DNA of 64,000 nt from Amblyomma americanum (taxonomy: Eukaryota; Arthropoda; Arachnida; Ixodida; Ixodidae). Below, piece by piece: positions 9,824 through 20,774 of the stretch (position 1 is the stretch's first letter; every line of letters starts with the position of its first letter). The notes below the pieces were generated by a model that was given only the letters and a program-made list of their open reading frames with translations, ran no database searches and was not told where the DNA came from. The position numbers and the translations under genes are program-made. Location of the stretch: contig NC_135504.1 in the NCBI RefSeq assembly GCF_052857255.1, positions 140,022,121-140,086,120 on the forward strand, read 5' to 3'.

Positions 9824-12800
9824 GTACGTATACATTCAGAATACCATTATTTGAGACCGCCTGACTTCAGTGCTCTCGTGTGTAACGCAAGCCCTGCGCG
9901 TCCACAGAAGTGCGCAGCTTTTGCTAATGAGAAAGAGAAAGTTTGTTCGTCTAAATAGTGCTCGTGTTATAGGAACGCCTTACTTCGAACGCCGGCGCAC
10001 CTTGCAAGCAATGTACGAACGATGATGGTGATTCCTTAATTGTTACTATGTTAACTGTTTTGAAGTGCTCTTGACTGTTTCTTTGTAGCAGCCGTTATAT
10101 TTTGAATTGATGCACCACAACGTTTAAGGCGTGATTCTTTTTACTGACCTCAGCTTTAGTTTACCTCTTTCCCTAACTGCAATTTACATTTGAGTTAAGT
10201 TTGTCAAGTCTTGAGTTATTGTGATGAATGGATTTGTGCAGGTTGTATGTGGGAACTAGTGTCAAAGCCGAAGCGTAGCTTTTGTTGCCTCAAACGAATA
10301 ATTCATATGATCTCTAAGGAATCGAGAGGATCACTCATGTGTCCACTGTCGAGCAAGTTTGCTACAATATGCTGGATCCCATTGAAATGATATGTGTTTG
10401 CTGCTTTACGGAGCTAGTCGTGGAAGGAAAGTGGTTTCTATAAAATGGATTCAATCGTTTACTTCCTGCATTCCAAGAATGCACTAATTCATTCAGTTTT
10501 TGCAGTCCAGAGTTCGTTTGTGGTTATTGCTTGTGTAGGTCACTGTCAATTTTTCTAAAAATATGGAGAAACCAGGTTCATCGCTAATGCCAGCTTTTTA
10601 TGCAGATTCCTATGGAGGCACCACTGCGGATTGGATTAAGCATTGTTACTTGGTGTAGCTGGTTCTCCAGAAATGGTAATGTATCTCCTGAGGTATTTTT
10701 TTTTTTGCAATGATGAGGTAGCAGGAGCCTCAATTTATTCTCCCATGTTTGAGGCATTATTATAGATGGCTACCATGTGTTACCAGTGGCACCATCCTTG
10801 GCTCTCATGAAGCTTTCACAGTGCAGTTGGGAGCAAACAGATTAGACGAAAGAACAGGCATTCGCCACTCTTTCGGCCCACCGTTTTGACAGTCAATGTG
10901 TTGTAGGTACAAGCCATGTACTATGAAGTAGGATACCTGCATTTTTGCTAAGGTTACTTTACATGTTAAAGAACCCTGCGGTATGTAAAAATAATGCGGA
11001 GCTCTGTACTGCAGCCTGCCTTATGGGCCCATGTTGATTTAGCATGAGTAAAAATATTAACAATTTTGGCGACATACCGCACACTGCTTACACAATTCTG
11101 CACTGTTTGGGAGCACAGCGGCAGAACAGTGAAGACACTTATCAGGAGTGGGTTGAGGGGGGAAGGGAAGTGCAGTGTAGATGCTTGCAGGACCACTGAT
11201 ACTCATCGAAATGCCTACCTTGTACTTATTGTGCAGTAGATTGTGAACCATGTGTGTGGCGTTTTTAATGGCTGGCTTCTATCATATTTGATACAGAATT
11301 CATAGGTGGTAGAGACATTTCCGCCTGAAATTTCCAATCATGACTTGTGATGTTCTAACTTGACTGGTAATGGCACGAAAACTAAGCAGCTCGAATTATT
11401 TTTTGTTTTACTTTTTCTTAGTCTGTTTGTTCTTTTAGTAATCCGTTGCTTTTTAGGTGATTCTAAATACCTGTGTGCATGTCCGTCTACTTGAGTGTTT
11501 GATTTGAACATAAAGTTTCAGAGGCATATTTCTTTTTATAGTTGCTTTTTTTTGAGGGTGCCTTACCATTGCACTGTTGCTCATTGTGGTCAACAAAGAA
11601 AGATGCATATGCATGGCTTTAAATATTGACATACGCGTCTATAATAGCCTGAGTCGCTTTGGCACATTAAACCTACATAAACAAAACATATTCACTGTTA
11701 AAGATTGGTTTATCTTGATGGGAGGGGTAATATAAATTATGAACTATTACCTTGAAGAAATGTCTCGCTGAGAACAGATAGAGTGGTGCACGTAATATAA
11801 ATGAGCATGGATGCAGAGATTCTGTTGCGTGCTTCCTGCTTTTTAATGTTGCTTAACGCATTAGAATTCGTGTATCACCACGTGTATTCACCTAAAACTG
11901 CTAACTAAAAAATAGTTACAATTCTTTTCTCTCATTGTGTTTCACTTTCAAATGGCCTAACAATAGATGTCACATCCAGGTTTAGTATAGCTAACTTGTG
12001 GATTTAAAAAAAAAGCAGTATAATCGCTGCATCTTAATTCGTTGTCATTCCAGCTGTCGAGTCAGGTTGACTTTAGCATCGTATTGCTGTTTTTTAGTAC
12101 CTCACGCGATATATCATAAACACCTTTTGAAGCCGTAAAATCGTTTACGGAGAATTTAATTACCAGTTATTTTTCAGCCTCAAGACAAAATGCAGTTACC
12201 CGTATGCACTAATCTGTTATGTATCATTACAAGGGAATGAACATGCAACGAAAAGTTTGGCATTAAACGCCTTGCTACTGGAAAGGATTTGCACGTTTCT
12301 GTGCAGACATGTGTTGCTGGGCCTGCTGTATAATAATATCTCAAACCATAGCTAATGGTTTTTTATGTTGCTTCTAACTGTACATTTTTACATTGCTTTT
12401 AGGAGGAGCTTTTTCCTTTGGCGCTCCTCATAGTTTTGTGGCTACGAGGGCAAATCTCTTTTTATTGCAGAATTTCAACTGGTTTATCAAAATCATTATG
12501 TTACAATGATTTGCTAGTTATCCCTCTTACATTAATTTTGTTGCTGGAATTGGTGCAGAAACATCAATTAAAAAGAATTGTTTAAGCTACATTTAATACC
12601 AAAACGTTTGTTTTGCAGTGGCAGCAACAATCATTCTTCCATAATCTAGCATCAGTTTTATGAAGGCCATGTTTTCATGCTATCATCTTGAATGCAGTCA
12701 TTGTTTTAAATGTAACATGTGCTGTTTCTATTCATTTTATTATTTCTTCCCATATTTTTCGGCTCTATATTTGGTTGGCAGATGATGTAGCACTTCCCCA

Positions 12801-13274
12801 TCAGTATTCTTGTAATGCAGACAGTGACAATGATAAAACAAATTTGAAAACAATGCAGAAACATGGGTTAATATAGAAAGCAGAAAAAATATGTGCAGCC
12901 TTGCCAGCAACCTCTGTTGGAAAGCCTTCCAACTAAGCCTTCCAATCATAAACGGTAGATAAATGCCATCATGGCTGGCCAAAAGAATTACATGTACAAA
13001 TGATACACATTTTCTGCGCCCCGCCTACAGTGCAACATATGAAGGTGCAGTGTTTGGCATGACATGCTGCTTTTTGGCTGACAGCTGACAAATGCACAAA
13101 AACCAGACAATTTGCAGAGCACTATGGTAAAAACATTCACTTTACACTTCTTTGGTATCCTTTAACGTTATGTGACATTGCGAACTCTTTCAGTGTGCAT
13201 ATTGCAGTGGTTAGCCAGACAAAAGGCTGTTTGATGCGCCAAAACACTGCACCTGACCATTCCCCGCACTATGC
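9824..13274. other. Non-coding, AT-rich; possible intron
   Basis: No open frame with recognisable coding character, no repeats noticed. If the exon calls at 9683 and 13945 are right, this is intronic. Confidence 0.4.
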
Positions 13275-13802
13275 CCAGGTGTTACACGGAAGACTAATTT
13301 TCAAAAAATACGACTTTTGAGGTGAAAATATGGCTTTTGCAGCGCGGTACCGCCGACAGTGAAACACCAGAAAACTTTTGACTGATCTTGGGTAGTAAAC
13401 TGGTTATTTTCTAATATTTAACTTTTTAATTAATTGGCTGTTTCGACTACTTACGAACACTGGAGCGGTTGCTTTGCCGGCATGCTCTTCAAATGCGCAT
13501 GTATTTTGGCACGATGTAGCCAAAATTTGTTGGGCCACAGCGCCGAGGGTACTCATGATTTCGAAATTCTAAAAACTGATTGGCGGTTACTAACGACTGG
13601 CTAGAAATCTGTAATTGCAACCCGGTGCCTAACTCTAATAGTTAAAACTAATTACTTAAATTTAGTTAACCGCCTTCCTAGTTAAAGAGATTCACCGGTT
13701 TTCTGACGTCCGCCAACAGTGGCAATACCGTGCTGCAAAAGCCATATTTTTAACTCAAAAATCCCGTTTTGGAAAGTACTTAGTCTTTCCTATAACACCC
13801 GG
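13275..13802. mobile_element. MITE-like element with about 100-base terminal inverted repeats
   Basis: The left end (AGGTGTTACACGGAAGACTAA) and the reverse complement of the right end (GGGTGTTATAGGAAAGACTAA) match over roughly 100 bases, sharing AAAATATGGCTTTTGCAGC and CAGAAAAC blocks in inverted orientation (13275-13375 and 13700-13802). The 530-base interior has no coding capacity. This is the layout of a non-autonomous DNA transposon. The target duplication is unclear, so the superfamily is not assigned. Confidence 0.65.
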
Positions 13803-13944
13803 TATAAAACACCTGTGAGTTTGTATGAAACAACAATTCCATTTGTGGACAGAGTGTGTCCTATGACCATACTACTTTATCATGAATGACTGGCCTTGCA
13901 TTCTTCCATTCGTGACGTGCTCATCCTATTTTTCTTTCATGCAG

Positions 13945-14028
13945 CATTCAGCAAGAAACATCTTGGCCTGCATTTTGCACGGCTGTGCTTTATCGTGACA
14001 TCTCCATTGGCCCGGCCGGCCATTTCAG
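13945..14028 (+). CDS. Possible internal exon (84 bases), unknown protein
   Basis: A good acceptor (pyrimidine tract TTTTTCTTTCATGCAG ending at 13944) and a consensus donor (CAG then GTAAGG at 14029) bracket 84 bases, a multiple of three. Two of three frames are open. The frame giving SKKHLGLHFARLCFIV joins in phase to the next candidate exon at 15029. It joins the 9683 exon only if an alternative donor four bases downstream (GTATAC at 9828) is used or another exon intervenes. No family recognised. Confidence 0.35.
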
Positions 14029-15028
14029 GTAAGGGGTATCGGGAGCATCACCTTTCTTTATTTAAGCCAATAATGGTTGCTCCATGTGACTCAGTGGTGT
14101 ATCGACGAATTTAGTCTGCGGGAAATTCGTATTGTGGGTGCGTTAAGAAAAAGGCAGTTAGTGAAATCGTCTTTAGTTTGTGTTCACCTGACGTCCAGCT
14201 TAGTTATTCTCTTCACAGTGGTCTCTACTACGGAAATTGCACAGATGCCTTCATCAATTTATTTTCTGATAAAGGCTCTTTGTAAAAAAACTTGCAGGTC
14301 TGCTTACATAATTTATATGACACAGTTAAAAGCAGAAAATTATTAATATTTTAGTGCATAACACTCCAGTGAAGTTCTAATTAGTTTGCTTGTTTTCTGC
14401 AATAAACATAGGACCAGAAAGCTTAAGTGGACAGTCCGTGACAACAAATATTACTTTGGAAAGTGAAATTTCTGCAAGTACTGCCAAAATATTGACTAGC
14501 AAGTCAGCCGTTTATAACAACCCCAGAATGAAAGCACAATCAGCTTCCTTTCTTTACCACACTAACTAACCACTGTTCCGTCACATATGCTGACTTAGTA
14601 GCTACCAGAAAGTTGGAGGGCATGCAGCTTGGGCACATTAGGCAGTATTTCATGCAATAATCTGCACACAGCTACTAATCGTTGTAAATGACTATCCTAT
14701 TAGCTCTGAGAACGGTCTTCACTGTTAGCAGTTAGACCAAGTTGATGTATGAAAATCGTGATAAGTGGTAGGTTTTCTTCTGAATATTATGTGTTATTCT
14801 TTCTGGCAATTTTGCCTTGTCTGCAGCATTAGTCCGAATAGGAGCACCGCATCGTGTCTCATTCTGAAGAGTAGTTCGTTTTTCATCCTAACCTTCCATG
14901 TGTGTGTGTGTGTGGAAGAAACTTCTAACCTCAGCTGTGTTGAGCTTGGGATTCCCAAAGGTGATAGTGAGCTCGACTAAATGGCTTACAATTGAATTAC
15001 CTTTCCTGTATGTTTTTCATAAAGCCAG
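14029..15028. other. Non-coding; possible intron
   Basis: AT-rich with no recognisable gene or repeat beyond a short GT run near 14900. Confidence 0.4.
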
Positions 15029-15206
15029 TTGTTTCATCAATGCAAGAAAGTAATATCAGATACGATACAAGGGCAGATTTATGGGCAGCGGAGGGATTGC
15101 AGAACAGTGTGGACGACAGGGATGAAGCTGAAGTTGACACACATTATGCTGGGAGATGTTTCCACTGTGCTTCGTGCAGCTTTATTCTTAGTGAAATTGG
15201 AGTAGA
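15029..15206 (+). CDS. Possible exon with a Cys-rich segment, unknown protein
   Basis: Acceptor TTTTTCATAAAGCCAG ends at 15028 and a possible donor GTAAGA starts at 15207; alternatively translation stops at TAA 15208. The open frame (VSSMQESNIRYDTRADLW, then CFHCASCSF) is acidic in the middle and has three Cys and one His near the end, but I do not recognise a zinc-finger family. Its phase matches the 13945-14028 exon. Weak evidence overall. Confidence 0.3.
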
Positions 15207-15615
15207 GTAAGATTCTTCAGTAACACATTTCTTTCATAGGAATATATAGGACAACTCCCGCCTTCTTGGGGCAGTAATTTTACATTTGCTCATGTTCTTA
15301 CTGCTAAAGACATTTTCCTCTGATTGGCAGTATTTTTCAAGGCAAGGGCAGTATTATGCTTAAATGTGACTGCTCCAGTTTTCTCTTTTTTTTTTGTGCA
15401 TGAGTAAAGAATGTAAGAAATTTTTATTTCAATGTCATTTACAGCAGCCTTTTTTCCAGCAGTGGCACATTTAGCTGGTAATAATGATGATAAAATTAGA
15501 CAGAAGGCGATTAATTTTTTTTACACATCACCTACTTGTTTTTTGGTACTCAGCGTAGTTAAGGTTATATGCTGCAGTGTGATTTTTGTGGTTCTTGCTT
15601 TTTATTTTTGCAGTT

Positions 15616-15935
15616 GCGGTGTCGAGCGACGGACACGCACTTACCCGGCTTGCACGCCTCTGTACATTTTCCAGGTCCGTTCCTGCTTTGACCGCCTTGC
15701 TGTTGGCCCGGGAATCTACTTCTGCCTGCGTAGACCTTACAAATTGGTTAAAAGAGTGGATTCTCTTTGAGACCTGTACGCATCGGCCGTAATCAAGTTG
15801 TTCCAGCAACAGTGTGCTGCTCCTGACATCGACGACAGCTGGACACGCCCCCCGCACTCGGCAGTTTGGCAGTGGCGGTGGCGAGCGACGGACACGCACT
15901 TAGACGGCTTGCACGCCTCTGTACGTTTTCCAGGT
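15616..15935 (+). repeat. LINE 5' UTR direct repeats
   Basis: Two copies (15616-15676 and 15875-15935) of a roughly 60-base unit sharing GAGCGACGGACACGCACTTA, CGGCTTGCACGCCTCTGTAC and TTTTCCAGGT. They lie just upstream of the PHD-LINE ORF1. Repeated 5' units can act as promoter modules in LINEs; that role is inference here. Confidence 0.7.
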
Positions 15936-16038
15936 TGGTGCACTCTTTTTTGTTAAGTTAACCACCGTGGGCCTATTCTAACGCCACTGCTGCTGCCAAA
16001 ACGTGTTGTAACGCGGTTGTTTCATGTGACTGTTCTTG

Positions 16039-16989
16039 ATGGGGGACACGGATGAAGTCTGCATTGCTTGCAGCAAAAAAAGTGATGCTCCTGATGACAT
16101 AATATGCAAAGAATGAAGAATGTCAGTACCCTTATCATGTACAAGGCTGTTCCGGGATTCCTGAGTCGGGTAAAGCGTTGAGTGTTCGTTCGCGTAGAGC
16201 ATTCTTCTGCCCAACATGTAAGACGGGAGCTGCTCGTCGCGGAAAAATGCTCCCCATGGTCGACGCTCCTCCTTTTGATAAGGCCGCTGCTTTTCTTCAG
16301 CTCAACCAAAAACTGGATAGTCTAATGCCATTGAAAGATAAGGTAGATAACATTGAACAATCCGTCCAGACAATGTCCGACCATTTTGATGAGATCATGA
16401 AGCGTCTTGATAACCAAGAAAAAGAAATCGCGCACCTACGGAAAAGAATGGTACAGGTTGAAAATACGCGATGTGAAGAACAACTTTGTCAGCTTAATAC
16501 CGACTTGGATGAGCTGGAATTCCGAAGCAGGAAAAAGAATATAGAAATTCATGGCATTTCTAAAACCGAGCATGAGGACCTCCTAGCCAAAGCGAACGAA
16601 GTGGCTAAAGAAATTAATATTGCAGAACTTAGTGAGAGTGACATTGAGGCATGTCACCGGCTTCCTGCAAAAATGGATAAGATACCAGCCATTATTGTGC
16701 GGTTTCAACGACAAGCCCAAAGAGACCAATAGCTTCAAAAAAGAAAATGTCTGGTGGAGGAAGGCAAAAACATGTACTTGTGTGAAAACCTGACTCGAAG
16801 AACGAAATTGCTGCGTCTGCAAACGAAAGAAACCGGAAATTGTTTTTTTAATATAATTATTATTATATTAAGAAAAACAATTTCCGGTTTGTTTGGTGCT
16901 CAAACGGGAAGGTGCTTGTTCGCCAAAGGGAAGATGATTCTGTACACATCATTCGAGATGAGAGTGATCTTGTTGATCCTGTGCCGTGA
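16039..16989 (+). pseudogene. LINE ORF1: PHD finger plus coiled coil and nucleic-acid-binding region
   Basis: ATG at 16039 opens VCIACSKKSDAPDD with the first Cys pairs of a PHD finger. After a frameshift near 16115 the finger continues ECQYPYHVQGCSG and RRAFFCPTCKTG, completing the Cys4-His-Cys3 pattern. A long heptad-rich coiled coil follows (about 16290-16500), then ELEFRSRKKNIEIHGI, the LINE ORF1 RNA-binding block, and FQRQAQRDQ. A stop replaces a likely Trp at 16730, and a 61-base palindrome interrupts at 16830-16890; the end REDDSVHIIRDESDLVDP runs to the stop at 16989. Such ORF1 proteins bind LINE RNA. This copy is dead. Confidence 0.75.
16830..16890. repeat. 61-base near-perfect palindrome inside LINE ORF1
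   Basis: AAACCGGAAATTGTTTTT at the left is matched by a perfect reverse complement ending at 16890. The AT-rich centre (TTAATATAAT...) is also largely self-complementary, so nearly the whole 61 bases can fold. ORF1 coding similarity is present on both sides, so the palindrome was gained after the LINE inserted or was part of this lineage. Confidence 0.9.
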
Positions 16990-17031
16990 ATAGGTGCCAT
17001 TTGTGAATGTTGCATGCAGTGACATAGTAGC

Positions 17032-17116
17032 ATGATGGCACCGCACGCGTACCCTCTCCCGTGCGAAATCGGTAGCAGCGTTTCTTTGGACTTGAAAAGC
17101 CTGTCAATACTTATAT
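17032..17116 (+). pseudogene. LINE ORF2 start (left of gypsy insertion)
   Basis: ATGATG at 17032, 42 bases after the ORF1 stop, opens the ORF2 N-terminus (MMAPHAYPLPCEIG, LDLKSLSIL). The frame runs into the gypsy left LTR at 17117 and resumes beyond it at 23907 with the endonuclease start. Confidence 0.7.
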
Positions 17117-17386
17117 TGTCACGGGTGGTACAGCTCGGTTGGATACGTCAAAGTAGGTGACTGCAGCGGACGTCAGTAGCAGTCCCAAAAGCGGAGCATT
17201 CGCAGCCAGACACTTCGGCTTCTTTTTCTAAGGCCAGCTCGCGCGCGCATTCCGCGCTCTCGTGGTTCTACTAGAACGATGACGATGAATGGGCGGTGTC
17301 ATTACTCCCCGGCAAAAAGAAGCATCGTTCCGATGCTGGGAGTGAGTGGAGAGGTCGGAAGGACTGAACGGGGTTAGTGGGCGAGG

Positions 17387-18725
17387 CTACCGATCGTGAT
17401 AAGGCTTCAGGCGGACCACGTGAACCACTTCAGGGCACGGGGACCGTCGCGACTTCTGAAATCCATCGGGAATGACCTCGTAGTTGAGGTCGCCCAATGA
17501 CCTGACCACGCGGTATGGTCCGAGGTAGCGATGGAGGAGTTTTTCGCTCAGTCCTCGTCGCCGAATGGGGAACCACACCCACACACGGTCGCCAGGCGCA
17601 TAATGGACGTCGTGACGGCGCCGATTGTAGCGATCTGCATCTCGAAGTTGTTGGTCCTGAATTCGAACTTTGGCCAGTTGGCGAGCAGCTTCGGTGCGTT
17701 CCAGGAACGTGTAGGTATCAGTGTGAAGGCTAGAGTCGTCCAGATGTGGTAACATTGCGTCGAGCATCGTCGTCACTGCACGGCCGTAGACGAGTTGGAA
17801 TGGGGACATCTGCGTTGTTTCTTGCATGGCCGTATTGTAAGCGAAGGTGACATAAGGAAGCACTTCGTCCCACGTTTTGTGTTCAATATCGACGTACATG
17901 GAAATCATGTCAGAAAGGGTTCGGTTCAGTCTTTCAGTCAACCCGTTCGTTTGAGGGTGGTACGACGTTGTTCGGCGGTGGTCGGTATGACTGCAAACCA
18001 AGATCTCCTGCAGCAGCTCAGCCATGAACGCAGGGCCTCTGTCAGTGATCAGCACTTCAGGTGCCCCATGGCGGAGTACGATCTGATGCACGAAGAACTT
18101 AGCGACTTCTAAAGCGGTGCCGCTGGGTAGAGCTGACGTTTCTGCATAGCGGGTAAGGTAGTCCGTCGCGACAATTATCCATTTGTTGCCAGAGTTCTAA
18201 CGTGGGAACGGACCCAGCATGTCCATTCCTATTCGTTGGAAGGGCCTTGTGGGTGGTCTAATGGGCATCAAGAACCCAGCTTGTTTGGTTGACGGTACCT
18301 TGCGACGCTGACAGGCTCGGCACGTTCTGACGTAGTGAGTGACATCAGCACGGAGACGAGGACAGTAGTAATTCTCTTGGATTCGGGCTAGCTTACGGGC
18401 TATGCCCAAATGTCCAGAAGTGGGTTCGCCATGGGAGGCTTGGAGGATTTCATTGCGCAGGCTAGGCGGTACGACGATTAGGTATTGCGTATTGTTTGGA
18501 GCGAAATTTTTCTTGACCAGAAGACCATTGCGGATGCATAAAGATGGCAGCACGCGCCTGAAAGCGCGTGGGGCGGTCGTGTTGCTGCCGTTGAGAAATT
18601 CCATTACGTCTCGAAGTTCGAGGTCGGCGCATTGTTGGTCAGCGAGGCAGGAGGCGCTGAGAGCAGTCAGTAAGTTGTCGTCATCATTACAGGCGTCGGT
18701 AGAAGGATCTACTGGGGCGCGGGAC
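17387..18725 (-). pseudogene. Gypsy-1 integrase
   Basis: Integrase inserts the DNA copy into the genome. From the right: the zinc-binding HHCC module (GHLGIARKLARI, then CRACQRRK), the core with ATDYLTRYAE (first catalytic Asp), ITDRGPAF (second Asp) and NGLTERLNRTL (catalytic Glu), and the C-terminal part with PGDRVWVWFP, LGPYRV and VVHVVRLKPY. A TAG at about 18198 interrupts the frame just before the first catalytic Asp, and the upstream junction to RNase H is frameshifted near 18740. All catalytic residues are otherwise present. Confidence 0.9.
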
Positions 18726-19427
18726 AGACAATCGGCGTCAGAGAGTGCTTGCGCCCGGATTTGTACACGACAGTCATGTCGTATTCCTGGAGCCGCAGAC
18801 TCCATCGGACGAGGCGAGCGGAAGGGTCTTTAAGGCTTGCGAGCCAGCATAAGGCATGATGATCGGTCACCACCTTAAAATTTTTGCCGTAAAGGTACGG
18901 TCGGAATTTCGAAGAGGCCCATACAATGGCAAGGCATTCTTTCTCGGTAGCGGAATAGTTTGATTCGGCTGGTGACAAACATCGACTTGCGTAAGCGATG
19001 ACCCGTTCTTGACCTGCTTGGATCTGGACCAGGACAGCACCTAAGCCGATGTTGCTGGCATCAGTATGGAGCTCCGTGTCGGCGTTTACGTCGAAGTGAG
19101 CCAGAACGGGAGGCGCCTGCAGGAGGCTTTGAAGGCTGCGGAATGCATTTTCTTGCGCTGCTTCCCATGTGAAAGGTGTGTCCGACCTTGTTAGGCGCGC
19201 CAGCGGCTCGGCAATGCGAGCAAAATCTTTCACGAAGCGACGGTAATACGCGCACAATCCAAGAAAACGGCGGACAGCTTTCAGGTCTTGCGGCGGCGGA
19301 AAATGGGCAATAGCTGTTGTTTTTTCAGGATCAGGCTGAACACCGGCTTGATTCACAACGTGCCCTAAGAACTTCAGCTCTGTATACGCAAAGTGGCATT
19401 TCTCATTTTTGAGCGTGAGTCCAGAAG
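18709..19427 (-). pseudogene. Gypsy-1 RT thumb and RNase H
   Basis: The part of pol after the PLE insertion. [15 protein letters not shown] marks the RT connection. [13 protein letters not shown] (first RNase H Asp), [19 protein letters not shown] (catalytic Glu) and [11 protein letters not shown] (third Asp) mark RNase H, which removes the RNA template. The frame ends in a short wrong-frame tail after SGRKHS, where integrase continues in another frame, so there is one frameshift near 18740. Confidence 0.9.
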
Positions 19428-19678
19428 ACCTTATTGCTTAGTAAAACACGTTGCGGGGCTAGTTGGTTATGCATATTCTTTCGTTAAAATTTAGGCAGCG
19501 CTAACTTTTAGGACGAATACACAGAAGACATGACAGGACGGGCGCTGACTCCAACTATGTTTATTGAACACGTTTTTTCGTAGAACATATAAGACAAAAC
19601 GAACCCTGAGCGCATGCGCATCCGCGACAGACCACAAAAAGAAAAGGCCAAGATGACAACGATGACAGCTAAGGTAGA

Positions 19679-20157
19679 TTAATGAGGGCGGCACGCATTT
19701 CGTCCCATATTTTTAAGCAATCTGAATTCGCTGGCATGCAGGGAGACAGAAGTGGTGCTGACACACGTGTCGCCTTTTGCCTTGATGAAAAATGCTTCGG
19801 ATAATTCCCGAGCTAATCTATCTTTGCTCCTGGTTAGAATTTTGATTTTGTCAAGCCGTGGCTCACAGTTCTCATCGTTTTGGTCCTTGCAAGAAAGGCA
19901 ATGAGCGGGTATATTCAGGCATGAGTCTGATGCGTTTCCCAAACTTCGTTCATGTTCCCTGGCACGGTCGTTAACACAACGCCCTGTCTGGCCATTGTAC
20001 ACTTTGCCACAAGAAAGGGGGATCTCATAGACCACACCCGTGGCACACCGGACAAAGGGCTTGGCGTGTTTTGTTCCACAGCGATGGTGTTCTCTGCGCC
20101 TTGTAAACTGGCTAAGATGTGCCCTAAGGACAGCAGCAGTGGCCCTGCAACATCCGA
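19679..20157 (-). pseudogene. PLE GIY-YIG endonuclease C-terminus, left copy
   Basis: Minus-strand frame with GVVYEIPLSCGKVYNGQTGR, the GIY-YIG pattern (VY...YNGQTGR), then REHERSL and CLSCK, and the PLE C-terminal signature RLARELSEAFFIK. GIY-YIG nicks DNA to prime reverse transcription in Penelope-like elements. The RT domain expected upstream is absent, so the copy is 5'-truncated. The open frame formally extends into the opposing copy, but that part is antisense. Confidence 0.85.
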
Positions 20158-20560
20158 CTGTGGAACAAAACACGCCAAGCCCTTTGTCCGGTGTGCCACG
20201 GGTGTGGTCTATGAGATCCCCCTTTCTTGTGGCAAAGTGTAGGCTGGCCAGACAGGGCGTTGTGTTAACGACCGTGCCAGGGAACATGAACGAAGTTTGG
20301 GAAACGCATCAGACTCATGCCTGAATCTACCCGCTCATTGCCTTTCTTGCAAGGACCAAATCGATGAGAACTGTGAGCCACGGCTTGACAAAATCAAAAT
20401 TCTAACCAGGAGCAAAGATAGATTAGCTCGGGAATTATCCGAAGCATGTTTCATCAAGGCAAAAGGCGACACGTGTGTCAGCACCACTTCTGTCTCTCTG
20501 CATGCCAGCGAATTCAGATTGCTTAAAAATATGGGACGAAATGCGTGCCGCCCTCATTAA
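20158..20560 (+). pseudogene. PLE GIY-YIG endonuclease C-terminus, right copy
   Basis: Mirror copy on the plus strand with CATGVVYEIPLSCGKV; the Tyr of the second GIY-YIG block falls at a TAG in this copy (20240). The rest (KDRLARELSEACFIKAKGD) matches the left copy closely with scattered differences. It begins within CTGTGGAACAAAACACG, shared with the left copy, so the two copies were joined at or near this microhomology. Confidence 0.85.
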
Positions 20561-20774
20561 TCTACCTTAGCTGTCATCGTTGTCATCTTGGCCTTTTCTT
20601 TTTTTGGTCTGTCGCAGATGCGCATGCGCTCACGGTTCGTTTTGTCTTATATGTTCTACGAAAAAACGTGTTCAATAAACATAGTTGGAGTCAGCGCCCG
20701 TCCTGTCATGTCTTCTGTGTATTCGTCCTAAATGTTAGCGCTGCTTAAATTTTAACGAAAGAACCTTATTGCTT

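Larger units (their letters stand above)
19440..20762. mobile_element. Inverted dimer of a truncated Penelope-like element
   Basis: Two about 605-base copies of a PLE 3' region face each other: minus-strand copy 19476-20081 and plus-strand copy 20158-20762, with a 76-base unique spacer that belongs to the longer left copy. Each encodes the GIY-YIG endonuclease and the PLE C-terminus. A 36-base extension (containing GGGGCTAGTTGG) lies only at the left outer end, 19440-19475. A 12-base duplication ACCTTATTGCTT flanks the insert (19428-19439, 20763-20774). It sits inside the gypsy-1 RT, whose frame is continuous if the insert and one duplicate are ignored. Confidence 0.9.

Noticed and set aside
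18402..18833. 143-codon plus-strand frame
   Set aside because: Antisense to gypsy-1 integrase and RNase H, which explain the region.
19915..20324. Plus and minus frames of about 94-96 codons mirroring each other
   Set aside because: Antisense readings of the PLE GIY-YIG arms created by the inverted repeat.
20560..20762. Hammerhead ribozyme in the PLE 3' UTR
   Set aside because: Many PLEs carry one, but I could not find the CTGATGA and GAAA core in correct order. A covariance search would settle it.
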